Shown here one piece after another: positions 38,321-53,000 of a stretch of 64,000 nt of DNA. The notes beneath the pieces were generated by a model, which searched no databases, was not told the DNA's origin, and worked only from the letters and a program-made list of their open reading frames with translations. The stretch lies in the NCBI GenBank assembly GCA_037975125.1, contig CM075853.1, positions 27,018,946 through 27,082,945 on the forward strand, written 5' to 3'. The DNA comes from Latrodectus hesperus. Taxonomy: Eukaryota; Arthropoda; Arachnida; Araneae; Theridiidae. How positions within the stretch are numbered: the first letter of the stretch is position 1; every line of letters begins with the position of its first letter. Position numbers and translations under genes: made by a program.

Positions 38321-39264
38321 TAAAAAGGATTACGCTTACTTATAACCATTTGCTTAACACGAATCAAAATTATCTTAGATCAGTTAGTATGAGATGCAAC
38401 TCTTCCGTAAAAATGGATTTGGATTGATTGTTATAGATGTATAATTGAAATTTTTGGAGGTTATTGTATTAATATTTAAAGCCTCAGTTAATTTAAAATA
38501 GTATAATTTTAAATTTATTAATTATTTTATTTAAATTTAATTTTCGGGGATTGATTGTAGTTTAACTTCTGGTCTAATTATTTTGTTAGAGAACTTGTAG
38601 AATATTATGCAACAAAATGCGTATAAAAAATAAATCACAGCTTGTATTTAAAAGAAGAAAACATGAATTATTGTAATTTAGTGGCTGTTATACATTTAAA
38701 AAAAGGAAAGACTTTTGAAAATTTTTAATAATAATTGATAAAAATTATTCTTTAATTACCCTCAACTTAAAATATTAGGTTTTCTTTTCGATTTAAAGTT
38801 TTAAGTTTCTATTACATTGCAATTGCATCTATTATCTAACTTGTCCATCCATTATCTAACATTGCAGTTTCATCTATTATTTAACATGTCCTCTATTACC
38901 GTATATATATTATGATGTATCAATTATATATAGCATGTAAATAACTGAATATTTTTTTTTTAAATCAGGTCAAAGCTTTATCTTTTTTTTGTAAATTTGC
39001 TTTAAATATTATGTAACATGTTTCAGACCCTTATAAACATCAGTATAGTTTTGAAGTGAAGCAAATAGAAATTTTGTCTTTGAAAATTTTTTATTTAATC
39101 GAAAATAAAATTATGTTATTTAAAAGTAAAAATGTTCTGATTAATTCCATTTTACTTAAGAAAATATGTTTTTATTGCAATATATTTAGTTTTCAAAGAA
39201 CTATATTATAGAAACTGAATCTGATTGGTTCAGATCATCCACGCTGGAAACCTAATTTTACCCT

Positions 39265-39300
39265 TTCAGTGCTTCCGGTTTGGCAATGCATCAAATTTAC
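39265..39300 (+). promoter_or_regulatory. Possible STK19 promoter element (ETS-like CTTCCGG)
   Basis: A relatively GC-rich patch about 420 bp upstream of the STK19 ATG contains GCTTCCGGTTTGGC, which includes an ETS-type CTTCCGG core common in housekeeping promoters. It is the only such patch in the 1 kb before exon 1. Without a mapped transcription start this is suggestive only. Confidence 0.2.
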
Positions 39301-39706
39301 ATTTTGTTGTCTTACCAATTTGTTGTCTGCTAAGATCGGATATTGTTCCGGTATTATTGTGCAGTTTATTTTTAACGTCAACAGTTTTTATTTTTGTTAA
39401 GATATTATGTCTTGTTAAAATATATTTCATTAAAATGTTTTCCAAATCACTATGTAGGTTTTGAAAAATGTAATTTTTTAAATTCTTAATGCATCTCCGA
39501 ATTAAATGAATTATTTTTCTTAATACCATATTTTGTAAGTAAGTATGAAAAAATAAGAAACGATATACAATAATTTCATACATTTAAAAAAAAAAAACAT
39601 TTAGGATTGTAAAACGCAGTGTTTTTCTAAAACCAAATTAGTATATTATTTTAATATTTATCTTGTAATAAATGTTTTTTTTTATATTTGTACATGTAGT
39701 TTCTCA

Positions 39707-39794
39707 ATGTTTAGAAAACGGGCTTTGCTGAGTGAAATCTGTGAAATGAAGCGTCGGAAGCTTAATTCCTACGGGGATTCAAACCCAATTAAAG
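39707..39794 (+). CDS. STK19: STK19 exon 1 (start codon)
   Basis: Encodes residues 1-29, starting MFRKRALLSEICEMKRRKLN, and ends AAAG|GTAATAC in phase 1. The ATG at 39707 is preferred because M..KR..L..E...KRRK aligns with the vertebrate N-terminus and yields 254 residues. The second in-frame ATG at 39746 has a better Kozak context (G at -3) and could also be used. A pyrimidine run and ACATGTAG just upstream could be an acceptor for a 5' UTR exon. Confidence 0.8.
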
Positions 39795-42700
39795 GTAATA
39801 CATAAATTTATATGATTTAGGTGACACAACTTCATATTTAGGCAAACTTTTTTTTTTATTGCTGGATAACTGGTGTGCAACCAAAGTCTAAAAAAACATT
39901 TATCTATTGCTTCTTATCCTATTATATTCTATATTTTGTCAAGCGATTTTGTCAAATGTATATTTTGTCAAATTATTTCTATTCTTTTGAAAAATTAGTT
40001 TACTATTTCAAAGTATATATATGATAGTAATGATTTAGTACTGAAAATCACTAAATCATTACTACCGTAAAAACCTTATGGTACCTTAAAGTTCTAAAAC
40101 GCATCTTTAATGTTTTACTTCTGTAATAGTTTTTAAAGTTCTGTTGAATTTTCACTGATTATTTGGCATAAATATTTAAATAATAATTTTTAAATTTCTT
40201 CATGTGTTGAAAAAATATAATACTTTTTATTTAAAACACTTATATTTGAAACTATCTTGGATAGTGCATTTCATTTGAAATCATTGCTTAAAATGGTTGA
40301 AAGTAATTTGTAAAGAATGACTTTCTGAAAAAGTTGTATATTTTCTTAATTATATTTAATTTATATTTACTGTTAAATGCTAAATTTGAATGATATTTTG
40401 TTTGTTAGTTTAATAAACATTTCTAACAAATTTATATTTCAATTAAATTTTACTTAATGGAATAAAACATCAAATAGTGTTAAATTAATTTTGATATGAT
40501 TATTATAAATACAATTAACTTTATAAATTAATTTATTTTCTTATAAGTGTAAGTCACTTGTTTTAGCTTAATTTGTAAAAGTTTTATTCTTTTGGTAAAC
40601 TTGTAGAAAGAGTAGTTATGTGAGAGGTTGTCTCTTAAAAATATTAAAATTTACTATATAAATTAAAATTTAAAAAAATATTTTGTTTTATGTTGATTAT
40701 TTCAGGTTTTATACTTTGTGAATAATTATAATATAATCAATATAATTTAATTTTAAGAATGATGATACAATATTCTGTAATTGACGTACTGTCATTCAAT
40801 TAAGGGAAAATATTTATGTACTTAGTAGTAGTGAAATTTTCGTTAATAATTTATGAGATGAGTAAAATTTTATTCATAATTTCTTACTTTTATTTTTTAA
40901 TAAATCTCTTAAACTTCAAATCTACATTTAATTTCATTACAGAATCAGTTCAGTTACAGAAGAATTTTGATTATAGTTTTAGCCATTTAATTTAAGAATA
41001 TATGATAATTTTTTTTAAGTCAAAGTAATTCCCTTATATTTCCGAAAATAGAGTTAGCTCTTTGGCTTCTGAAAGTTGTACCTGTGATTATATTTTAGAA
41101 AATGATGTTAGACCAATCTTTTTTTGATGCACATACTTTTATGCTAAGAGTTTTTAATTCATTAATGGGCCAACCAACTTATGTAGTGGTCAGCATGTCT
41201 GACTACGGATAAGGAGGTCCTGGGTTTGAATCCCGGTTTGGGCATGGATGTACTTTCTATCTATCCTTTCCTTGTATGAATGAGGTGTGAATGATTGCCG
41301 ACCCTATAAATGGGTACCTTTGTCGTACTTTCACCTTCATGGTGCTCTGATTAAAATGAAAGACGCTCTCAACCGACTTAATTCGCATAGCATAGCGAGC
41401 TTGGCTTGTCCAAGTGTCATTAGTAAACAACAACAACAATATATTAATGGGAAAATAATCAAAATAAAAAATTCAAATATTATAACCAATATTGGTTTAA
41501 AAATACCAACATGTTTCTATGAATTATGTTTTTAACTAAAGATATCAGGTTTGTTAATTATATTTTAATTTACTTTTGAAGGGATATTATAATTGAAAGA
41601 AAGATATTTATAAAATTTCTGAATTTAATTATTTAACAAATATTGTATATTTATTTATCAAAGAAAAAAGTTTGTCATTTGGATTTTTTTCTAATTTTTA
41701 TAGAAATTCAAATTAAATTATTTTATAAAAATAAAATTTATTTAACACATATTTCATTTTAGAAGTTCTTAAATATCTGATTATATTATATTATACTCGT
41801 GTATATTTGAAATATATTGCTGCTCTAAAAATGTATGCAAAAGCATGCATTACACTTTTCAATGAACTTTTAATTTTCATTTTGGGTTATTTAAATCATT
41901 TATATAATGTGCACATTAATATTTCACTGGTGCTTAGAAACACATGCTTGTTAAATGAAACTGAATTGAAATGATTGTTAAATGAAACTGAATTGAAATG
42001 ATTTTCTGTTTCCTTTCATATTTATAAATTTAAATACTTCTCGTATCTAAATTCATCTTGATAATAATTAAAATGATTAATTTTGGTATTTTTATAGAAA
42101 CAATACATTTCAGTCTTATAAAATTTTGCAATTTATGAAATAACTCATTTGACTTATTGAAAAATTCATTTATGAGTTTAAAAACTTCTTTCATTCTACT
42201 TGAAGAAATATTTATTGTTAGTTTATGATTTTATAGATTAAAATGATTTTATAAATTTTTGTTAGCTTTTAAAAATATATATCAGAAGTATAATTTCAGA
42301 TGTCAATCACAATGCTTTTTGATGATAAATTTAAACAAAAGAAAAACATTACAATATAATTTAATTTGAATTTTGTAATAAATGATGATGGTCAAAATAA
42401 AACATTTTCTCTTATAAAATAAAATGATTAACAAAATGAATGTTGGTTTGTGTTTTTAAAGAAAAAAATTAACAAATTTCAAATGATTTTTCTCTATTAG
42501 TGGACATGTATGCTTTTAACTTATCCATATATACATATTTTGCTGAAGCATTATTTTTTTGAATAGAAGATTGATCAATACAGATTTACAAATTTTATAA
42601 AAATTGTTTTCTGCATATTCTTTAAATTTTGCTATTTCCTGCATTAAAAGAAAATTTATTACTATAAAAGTGCTAACATTTTTTCCTAAATCTTTAATAT

Positions 42701-45700
42701 TTTTATGCTTCGTTACATATTATTTGTGTACCTGACCAAAGAGTAATATTGGAAATTCATTGTTAAAATATTTGTATTTTATTAATATCTATCACTTAGC
42801 TGACAGACATTCACGATTTTAATTCCCTGTGAAATATCAGACATGTAGAAACTAACATAATGATGTATGTCTCTAATAAGTCATAATTTTGTTAGCATAT
42901 TACAATCTTTTATCAGTACCTGGAAGTATTGTGCACACAAATTACTTTATCAGGCTGGTTTGGTTATCTAATGTTTTGGATTACTATTTGATAACATATA
43001 TAAATTTTTTTATTGATATAGGTAATTCATTTAACAATTTTTGCTATATTTCTTATAATGTCAAAACTATTTTTAATTTTAAATGCAGCTTGTAGAAGTT
43101 TTCAGTAGATATAATTCAGCACGATATGAGATGTTCAGCAATTCTTGTTTGCTCTCCATATAGTTTTTTTATTTTATCCTTTTTGTTCTTTGATTGTTTA
43201 TTTCATAAGTACAATCAGTGGTGCGTAATAATAACAACTGAAAAAATAAACATTAAACACCATCTGTTTCTTTTATACTATTTATGTACCTGAGGTACTC
43301 TTTTACTGTTAGGTATTTTTAATTATTGTTTATAATAGAGATTGTATGAAACATTCACACATCTGTAATTATGTGATCAGATTTATAATTTTTGTCATAT
43401 CCTTATAAACGAGTGAACTGATAGCCTAATACAATTATGATTATTTGTCAAATATGGCTTTGAAATATCTTGTTTTTCATGTTGCATTTTGTTGTAGCTA
43501 TCTGCATATCATTGGTTATAGTGAGTTCTTACGTTTCTTATGAAAACAGCCAATTTCCATTTACTTAATAATAATGATATTTATAAAAAGTTTTTTTATT
43601 AAAATTTCTTTAGAATTTTGTAACAGATTTTGATTTTTAATTGTAAAACAAGAGAATTACCCTTTTTTTAAATACTAATTTGACATATTCTCATTTTATT
43701 CAAAAATTTATTTCAATAGAACAAATATATGGAATGTTTTTCAGGTGAAATATAAAATGTTCAATTTTATTTTAAAATATGTAATTCTAAATGGCAAAAT
43801 AAACAGTAAAGAAAATACATGCATAGTGAAAGTAAAGTTGCTTGAGACCATTATTATTGATTAAAGTATTTAGAACCTACTATTATCCTTCTGTTCATGG
43901 TGGAGATAGTAACTGAATTGTTAGTGCTCTTGTCTTCCATTCAAAAGTTTATGGTTCGAATCCCAACTTGGGCTTGGGTGTTTGTAGTATTTTGAATCCA
44001 CTTTAAACCATAGATCATGGACTAATTAGTCCTTTTGAGCAAAAAATGTCCTTTGAAAGACAAACAAGCCGGCCAACATTTTGTGTACATCTTTCCTTGA
44101 GTAATCTTAATATGTATTTTATTTATTGAGTTTGCACACTGCAATAAATTATTGACATAAAATATCACAAAATATATTTTTTATTAGAAGAAACAAATGT
44201 AAAAATTTAACTCATTATTTGATTTTAACTTTTATCTTTAATTTTACAGATTCACCTAATGATACCGACAGTGCTCTACATTATTTGACATCTATATTTC
44301 CTGTAGAAAAATTTGAAAATAGACTACCTCCTATTATAATGAAACACCAAATATATGCTTTTGTTAAATGTCGAACTGAAGTTGATAAATATTTGGTAAG
44401 ATGGTTTGTAATTTTGGCTTTTTTAAAATAAATCTGAGTATTTGAAAAGTGTAAACAGATAATATTCTGAATGATATATTAAAAATTAAAAGAACTGGAA
44501 CTTTATTATTTTCTAATCATAATTGGTTGATTTGAATGTGAAATGCAATGTTTCTTATTAAAAATATTCTTTCCAAGCATGTTTTTGAATCTTTAATAAT
44601 ATGAGGAAAAAATATCAGAAATTTATAGATGATTTCATTGCTGTGATAGAAAGTTTCGTATAGAACAGGGCTTCTTAAACTTTTGTAATTTACGACCCCA
44701 TTTATGATTGCGAGTTTCTTGACGACCCCATACAAATATAAAAGAAAAATAAATTAATATTAATAATATAATAAATTAATATTAATAATAATTATTATAA
44801 AAACTTGTGAAATATTTAAAACTATTTATTAAAAACACAATAATAAACTTAAAATCTTAAAACAAATCGTTAAATGCCTTAGCAACTTGTATTTTCTTAA
44901 CACTACTACTTTCACTGATAAAAAAATAAATTCAATTAACTGGCTGGTGGTAGATCCAACAATATACGAGTATAAATGGAAAAATTTTTTAAACTGACAA
45001 ATTCGGAATAACATGCACTTCGTTCACAATCAAACAATGGCTAAATGAGAATAAAACAAAATGCTTATATAGTTTCTTCAGCAATAATACCTAGAAATTT
45101 TGTTGATAATATTTCTCAGGATCATTTCGGTTTCGGTTTCAGGATCATTTCGGTTTGTACCTGCATTTCTATTTAGAGTATTATAATACTCTTAATAGAA
45201 ATGCAGGTACAAACAATCTTTCCGAACTAGAAGATTTTATGATATATTTATCTACGATAATTGTTATTTTATCTTTATAACAATAATTTACAAGTTAAAA
45301 AACATTTTCTGTTAAATTGTATTTTTATCTCTCGCGACCCCAGAATTTTGCTACGCGACCCCAAATGGGGTCGCGACCCATAGTTTAAGAAGCCCTGGTA
45401 TAGAACATTAAAAGATTCATTCTAATGTAATTTCAAAGTGTCATCTAGTGTTTTAAACTTGCTTGTAATCAAAGCTTCCTAAAGGGAAAATATTCTTTAT
45501 CAAGAAGGAAAATATAATTTATACAAATTGTTCCTTTGAGAAAGTGCTAGAAAAAATGTCTCTTACTCACATAAGTATCTATGAATAATCTTTCCCATAA
45601 GTATCTATGAATAATCATTTTAATGAAATGAGCATGATAAAAGTAATACTTAGCCTTATAATTTATATTAAAAATTTTTTTACTTATATTTAGAAAGGGA

Positions 45701-48700
45701 ATAATGAACTTATGAGAGCTAAACAAAAGTATTATTAAATGAAACATTTTTATGAAAAGAAATTCAGTAGAATTCTTTTAATTTTATATTTTATTTATAA
45801 TTATTAATATTTAAATAAAATATTAACACAAAAAACTTTTATCAGTTGTAAATTAAAAACAACAAAAGATACATAAAAATACAATTCAAAACTTGCAATT
45901 TGCTTGTAATTTTAATGCAATTACTACTTGTATTTATGATAATTTCTCATCGAATGAAGAAATTACATTAATGTCATAGAATTTCTGAATGTATATTTTA
46001 ATTAGATTATTGAAGTAATGGAGTTTTTTGATTTGTATATATTCTCTTTAAATATCCAAAGATGTAAAATCATGATTAAAGAGACGTGTTTTTTTACTTT
46101 TTAATAAAAAGTGGTCATTTAAGCGAATACAATAATATAAAATAAAAGTAGAATATGAATAAAAGAATTCTTACTACTATAAAATGCCAATGTTTGTTTT
46201 TCTGTGTCTGAGAAGATTTATATTCTTATTTACTCGTATTCATTTTACATATCTTTGTCAATCATAATTAACTTTATATTTAGAAAATAAGGAAATTTCT
46301 TGGAGATTATAACACTGCTTGAATGTAATCAATTAATATTGTCTTTCTCCCTTATATTTTTCTGTTATAAATTGTTATTTCATTTGATTTATTATTATAT
46401 TAAAATATTTATTAATTCATAGTCATCAAATTGTGCATTATTACTTTTTCTGTATTGGATTTGACAATCAAGACACCTCTGCTAAAAGCATTTTGTGCTG
46501 AACTTTAAATTCAAAATAATTTAACTCAATCTAATTGGGTCTCCACTTTGTCAATGAAGTAAGAAAGGTCCTTTATTGACATGTAGGGTAATTCTTTAGC
46601 ATCAAGAGTACCTAAAGTATTAATTGATTATGGTTAAGGTATCATATTCGTATGCAATATAATAAGGCATTTTCTCACTATTGTGGAATTTTTTACATAT
46701 AGGTTCTTATTAAAATCCCATTATATGAAATTTCTTTATCCTGCCTTGAGATTCAGTTATGCTATTAATAACTTTCTGATCTCCTCCAAGTGTGCATCGG
46801 TTAGAGATTATTTCTACTTCAAGTACTGAAGGAGTAATTTCTACACCTTCAGTTGATTTATTTTGGATTTTTTTTTATCTTGTAAAAACAGATCTACCTC
46901 AGAGGTTTTATCTGTATAAGCAGTGATTTTAAATCTCAGGAAATAAAAAAGATCCACTTAAAGTATTACCCGAGTTATTAGGTAAAACAAGATACTGTAG
47001 ATGTTTATCAGACATACTAATGGCTCCATTATGATGCTGTAACTGTAATTTCCTTCACCTTGTGCTCTGGTAATGGGAGGGAGTTTGTAGCTTCTTGCAA
47101 AGCTGTTCTTTCATGGAAAAAAGGATATTTTGCTATCCAACACTTACTGATGTGCCTGGTAGCCATTCACATACCAAGTACATTAATCACAAACACATTA
47201 AGCATTATTTATCACTAGTTCATTATATGGGTAATTTTGATGAAATGTTTTTATTAAATGCTAACTGTGAGTGTAAACTATTGTAAAATTTTATGAGCAA
47301 GTAGCACTAATTTAATTATATATTTGATTATTATTATATTATATATTTGATTATAATTATATATTTGCACTAATTTAATTATATATTTGATTATTATTAT
47401 ATTATATATTTGATTATAATTTATATTAAAAATTTTTTTACTTATATTTAGAAAGGGAATAATGAACTTATGAGAGCTAAACAAAAGTATTATTAAATGA
47501 AATTTATTTTTTTCATATTAATTTCCAAAGCTTTTACTAACAGTGAAACATTTTTAGCCTTGTTCATAATACTTAAAAACTTAATATTTTTCTAGAATGA
47601 ATTACGAAAGAAAAATGAAATTAGGTTATTCAAAATTGGGCAAAAAGATGATCAAATTGCTGTTGTGTATTTAAAACATTTTCAAGAGCATGTAGAAAAG
47701 ACCTGTGCAAATAATGTAGCAGTTGGTAAGTAATAATAAACAAATGCTGTTAACTGAAAACAAATAGTATTTATAAGTTAAATATTTGAAATGTGCTTAG
47801 TGTTAATAGTCACATAATGTAACTAAAATGTAAGTTTCTTATTACTGTATGAGGCCATGTTTATTTAATATATATTACTTTTATCATAGAATAGGTTTTC
47901 CAATTCATAGATATGTTTAATGAATCTTACATTGTTTCTCAGAAAAACTTTAGAATATTTGATTATATGCATTATATGTATTTAAAATATTTTTGTTACA
48001 GTATTTCTAGAAATGATAACCGAAGGAAAATACGAATGATTTTTAAAATAATCTTAAATTTGAAATTGTATTTTGCTTGTTAATTTGTTTCTACTATATA
48101 TGAATACATTTTAAAGAATTGTGGGAAATTTTTCTGTATAATTTTTATAATCTCATTAGTTAGAAATGTATATTCAGTAATTGAAAATTGATAAATATTA
48201 ATTGATCAAAAAATTTTTGTAAGTTTTATTCAACTAGTCATATGTTTATTAAGCCATAATTTTCTAATTAATTATAGTTAACAATTCATCCATCTGTTAT
48301 TTTCAAAATTTTTTAAGTCTCTGTTAAAAAAAAGTGATCATATATTTTTTGTAATTTTTATAAAATCAATAATTAAGTTATGTTATATAGAATACATCAA
48401 TAAATAAAAATTGAGTACAAATATAAAATTTTTTTAGATTAAACACAAACATTTCTTATATTGAAGCAGAATTATTATTTGATAATATTATTAGATAGAA
48501 TTTTACAATTATTAGATAGAATATACAATTCAATTTTAAGTTTTGAAATTCAGTAAAGATAATATTTAAATATGATAAAAGGATACTTGACCACATTATG
48601 AATATTGTTAGAAATAAAAGGCTTAATAATAAAAATTCAGGGATTTATAGCTTTTATTTAATATTTTTTAATAAACTATTTTGATAGAAATTGCTTTATT

Positions 48701-49967
48701 ATTCATATAATTTAATATAAAACTGAATTTTAAATATTTGAGTCTGTGTTTTTATTTTTATTAATTTTTTTTGGTGAAATATTTGGAATAGACTTTATTT
48801 TCATTTTATTGATATGTTTCAGTTTATTGAAGGAATGCTTACTTTTGTATAAATAATCTTGTATTTATAATTATTTCAATACCTTAATTTCCAAGATATA
48901 TAACTAAAAATATTTTTTGTTAATAATTGTCTACTGTTTACTGAATTATTTCTTATATATATTATGATATAAGAATATTTTTAACCATACTACTTTATTA
49001 AAACCTTATGCTAATACATACTTTATTAAAACCTTATGCTAATCTAAGAATATATAAAAAAATTATTTTTTAAAGATGTTTTTAATTTTGTTAATTTTGA
49101 TAGCTCATACGATAGGAACTTTTTAATGAGCTTTAATTTTCTTCACAATTTTTATAAATGGATGACATCAATACATTGAAAATGTTTATAAAAAGTTCTA
49201 AAAATATTATGCAATTTCTCACCTTTTTTCTTTTTTCGTTAACTGTTTATGAAGTCCTTGGTTCAATATGCATAATGTGTAAAACAATATTTTTACTAGA
49301 ACTTCATATTGTTATTATATTAATTTTATTGCTAATAATTTCATATCAGTATGTCTTTTAATTGTTGAATATTAAAAAATACATTTAAATGAAATTATTT
49401 TTTAAAGCAAGTATTGTTTTTTACTACAATACATTCTAATTTTTATTGTTTTTTTTCAACAGCCAATTTTATGAATATTGTTTTGCAATGTCCAGATCTT
49501 AGTTTTAGTAAAAGTGTTTTATTGAATGACTATTCTCTAAAAGAGGAGAATATTACGTAAGTTTTTCTTTTTTAATTTGATGTTTTGCTTTTAGATTTTT
49601 ATATTTTAATTGTTTTTATATTGTTATTATATTATTTATTAATTGTAACTTAGTTTTAATTGTTTTTATGTCATTTTTGTACTAGTTTTATATTGATTTT
49701 GAGTACTGGTAACAAATATTTAATAATCTCTTGAAGTTTTGTTTAACATGTATTAAAAAAATCAGAAAATTATAAAATCTTTAATGTAATATTATACTGA
49801 TATGCTAAAATCATTTTGAATGACACATTTTTAATGAATGTCTAACTTTTTATTGAGAAATTTCTTGTGAAAATATTAAATCTCTATTCAAGAACTAATT
49901 AAAATTTACTTATCTTTACTGGGACTATCTATATGTTTTGAAAAATGAAAATGTTTAGATTATTTAC

Positions 49968-50023
<56 letters not shown>

Positions 50024-53000
50024 TAATATTATATGAATGTTGCTTAACACTAAACATTGTTGAAATCTGGCAAGATTTTTAGCATATTTAGTAGCAATGA
50101 GCATTGAAATTAGGTTAATTAATGAAATTTGAAAGCCTGTCAAAAGCTTTCTCTAAAAATGGTATTTTTTTGTAGTCATAATTTTTTTTGCTGATTTGAA
50201 CTTATATGCTAATCATTAAATCATTTCATAATGTTGAAAATGAACCTATAGAATGTTTCTTTGCAATAGAGTATATAAAAAGTAATGTAAAAATCCTAAA
50301 AATTTTATTTCCCTTTTAATGACAAGGGCAAAATTATAATTTATCAAATAATTAAATCAATTTTTTTAAAAATGAACATAAAAGTATTATATAATATTCA
50401 AATATACAATGAAGTTTAAATTATTGTTTGATTAATATATTATTTAATTTTTTAAAATTTACAGTTTCTTATGTAGTTGCAAAATATTTTTTTCTAAAAT
50501 GTATTTACCAACTTATTTGTAGTAGTATTATTGGAATTATTCTGTTAAGGCTATGTAAGTATAAATGAAGCAAACACATTAAATTTATTTTTCTCTTAAA
50601 AGTACGATTTTTACGCTGTTTTGCAATACTCTCCTGAAACTGAGATTTGTAGTCTTATTTAAAATAATTTTTTAAAGTGTTAGTAAATTAGAACTTCAAA
50701 ACATTGTGTTAGATATGCTTTAAACACAAGATTTAGTTATTATTCATGGTAAGTTTTAAAAGTTCAGAGTCTTTTCAACTATATTTTTAGTAATTTTGTC
50801 AGTAATGTCTTCATTATCAGTAATTACTCATGTATTATCAGTAATTGCTGCGTCAGGAGTTCCATTTGTTTTTAATAACTTATTTCCATTGACTAGAAAT
50901 AGAATTCTGCAACTAATTTAAGCAGTTTTTCAGTGATTTGTGTTCATTATAAAGGAAATTTTAAAAGAGAATATATATATATTGCTTAATAAAGTAAACT
51001 TGTCAAGTTTATTTTTGTTGCTAAGTGTAATTTTTAAATTCTTGCTATAATGCTTCCCTGGAATTGCGATTTGTTGCCTTATTTAGAATGAATCTAAATC
51101 ACTTTCTGAGTATATTAATCTCAGTTGAGTACTATTAAAAATAATGGTTATCACTAATACGTCAAATCCACTATTATAATTCTGGGATTGATTACCATAT
51201 GAAATTTGTAGCCTACAGTTATTATATTGTAAATTTAGGATTGGGAATGTTTGTATTTGACTAAATATTATAGAACAGATATATCATTATCTGATGTTTA
51301 TTATATAGGGGAACTACCTAAATATTTTACTATATTCTATATTTCTATAATAAATGTAATGAACTGTTAAATATACATATGTTGAAAGTTTCTTGAAAGC
51401 TGCAATTGGGATGTTGAAGAACTTTAAAAAATTTGTCTAAATTTGTGTTAGATATATTTGGGAATAATATAGAGGAAAAGAGTTCTTTGTTATTTGAAAA
51501 TTCTCTGTATACCATTTGATTTGATAAATATTGAGTTCACCAAATATATTTATTCACGTTTAATGTCGATTCTCAATTTATTTTAAATTTATAAAATGAT
51601 TTAGATTAATTTATCGAATAAAACTAAATGGGAAATATCTGATGGAGAAATGAGTTGGTATTTTTCTTATTGATTAATACCTTTTTATTTTTTGATTTCA
51701 TTATATGCCATTATTGAATTTAATAGATTGAGCAATAAATGTGATTTCTATATATGAGGAATTTCTAAATTGATTTATTTCTTATAAAAATGATTTATTT
51801 CCCATAAAATGTCTTGTGTCCTGTTTTTTTTGTTTATATAAAAAACTTTTTAAATATTAACAGTCTAGCTATATATATACCAAACATTAGTACAAACATA
51901 ATTGCCAACTCTACTGACTTTATCAGGAAACTCCTGATTTTCCATCATTTCTCCCAATTTCCTGTTAATGTATGAAAATCTACTAATTTTTAGTATTTCA
52001 GTGAAAAACTTAAAAACAGCTGAAATTTTGCTGGAAAAAGTCTGTTAAGTTATTTTAGTAGCTTAAAAACAGTTGATCAGAAGGAGCTCTTGTGCAGAAT
52101 GCGCAAGGGGCAATATAAATTTAAACTATTTCTAAATCTGTTTGTCTTAATATGTTAATAATAAATTAAAGAATAACTCATTTAACTGAAAAGAAAATTA
52201 ATTGAATAGTAAATTAATATTTTTATAGACAAAGTATTTGATAATTTCTATATTCTTAAAAGTATTTGCCACTGAATCAAATTTATTTAGTAATGTATTT
52301 TATGTTTTTATGTAATAAGTTTAATTTTTATAAATTGCATCAGTATAATAAAAGTTGCCCTATAAAATAAATATTGGCACATAAATGTTGTTTATTTTTT
52401 ACATGTGTGTTATATATTCTTTTATTTTTCATTGAGGTTGAAGAATATTTTATTAAATTATTAAGATTAACACATAATATATGCTTAACATAAATCATTC
52501 TCAGAATGTATAATCTAAAGAGTAAAATTGTCTTTTTGTGGTACTACTGTTTTAAACATTCTGCTTCAAGCAAAAATTGCATTAGTAGTATCTCCTGGTT
52601 TTTTCCCTCAAAATCAGTAGAATCTGCTGATTTTTTTGCCTTCAAGGTAGGCAAGTAAGTACAGAATGTTTTGATAAGACATAAATAAAATGTAAAATTC
52701 TCTGTCTTATTCTCAATTAATTTAAAATATATTTTCTTAATGATTTTTGATATTTCCGAATAATCTTATATTAAACATTTTTGCAATTTGTGTTTAGTTT
52801 TGGTATTGTACATGTTTGTGACATGGTTATCATTGGATTTTTTTTCTAAAACTGATCTTTATAAAGTAGCTATTTTTTCATTATTACACTTATTTTAGGA
52901 TTTCTTTCCTGTAAATTTATGTTACTGCATTATACATTTATTGTATCGCATTTTTTTTCTAAACATATTTAATATGTTATTAATGCAAAATTTAAATTTT

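Noticed and set aside
39266..39583. 105-codon minus-strand frame upstream of STK19 exon 1
   Set aside because: AT-rich, Lys/Ile/Asn-dominated, with no conserved motif.
46490..47290. GC-richer stretch in STK19 intron 2 with a 63-codon frame, considered as an extra exon
   Set aside because: STK19 exons 2 and 3 join directly in frame and match the family without it; multiple stops interrupt the stretch.
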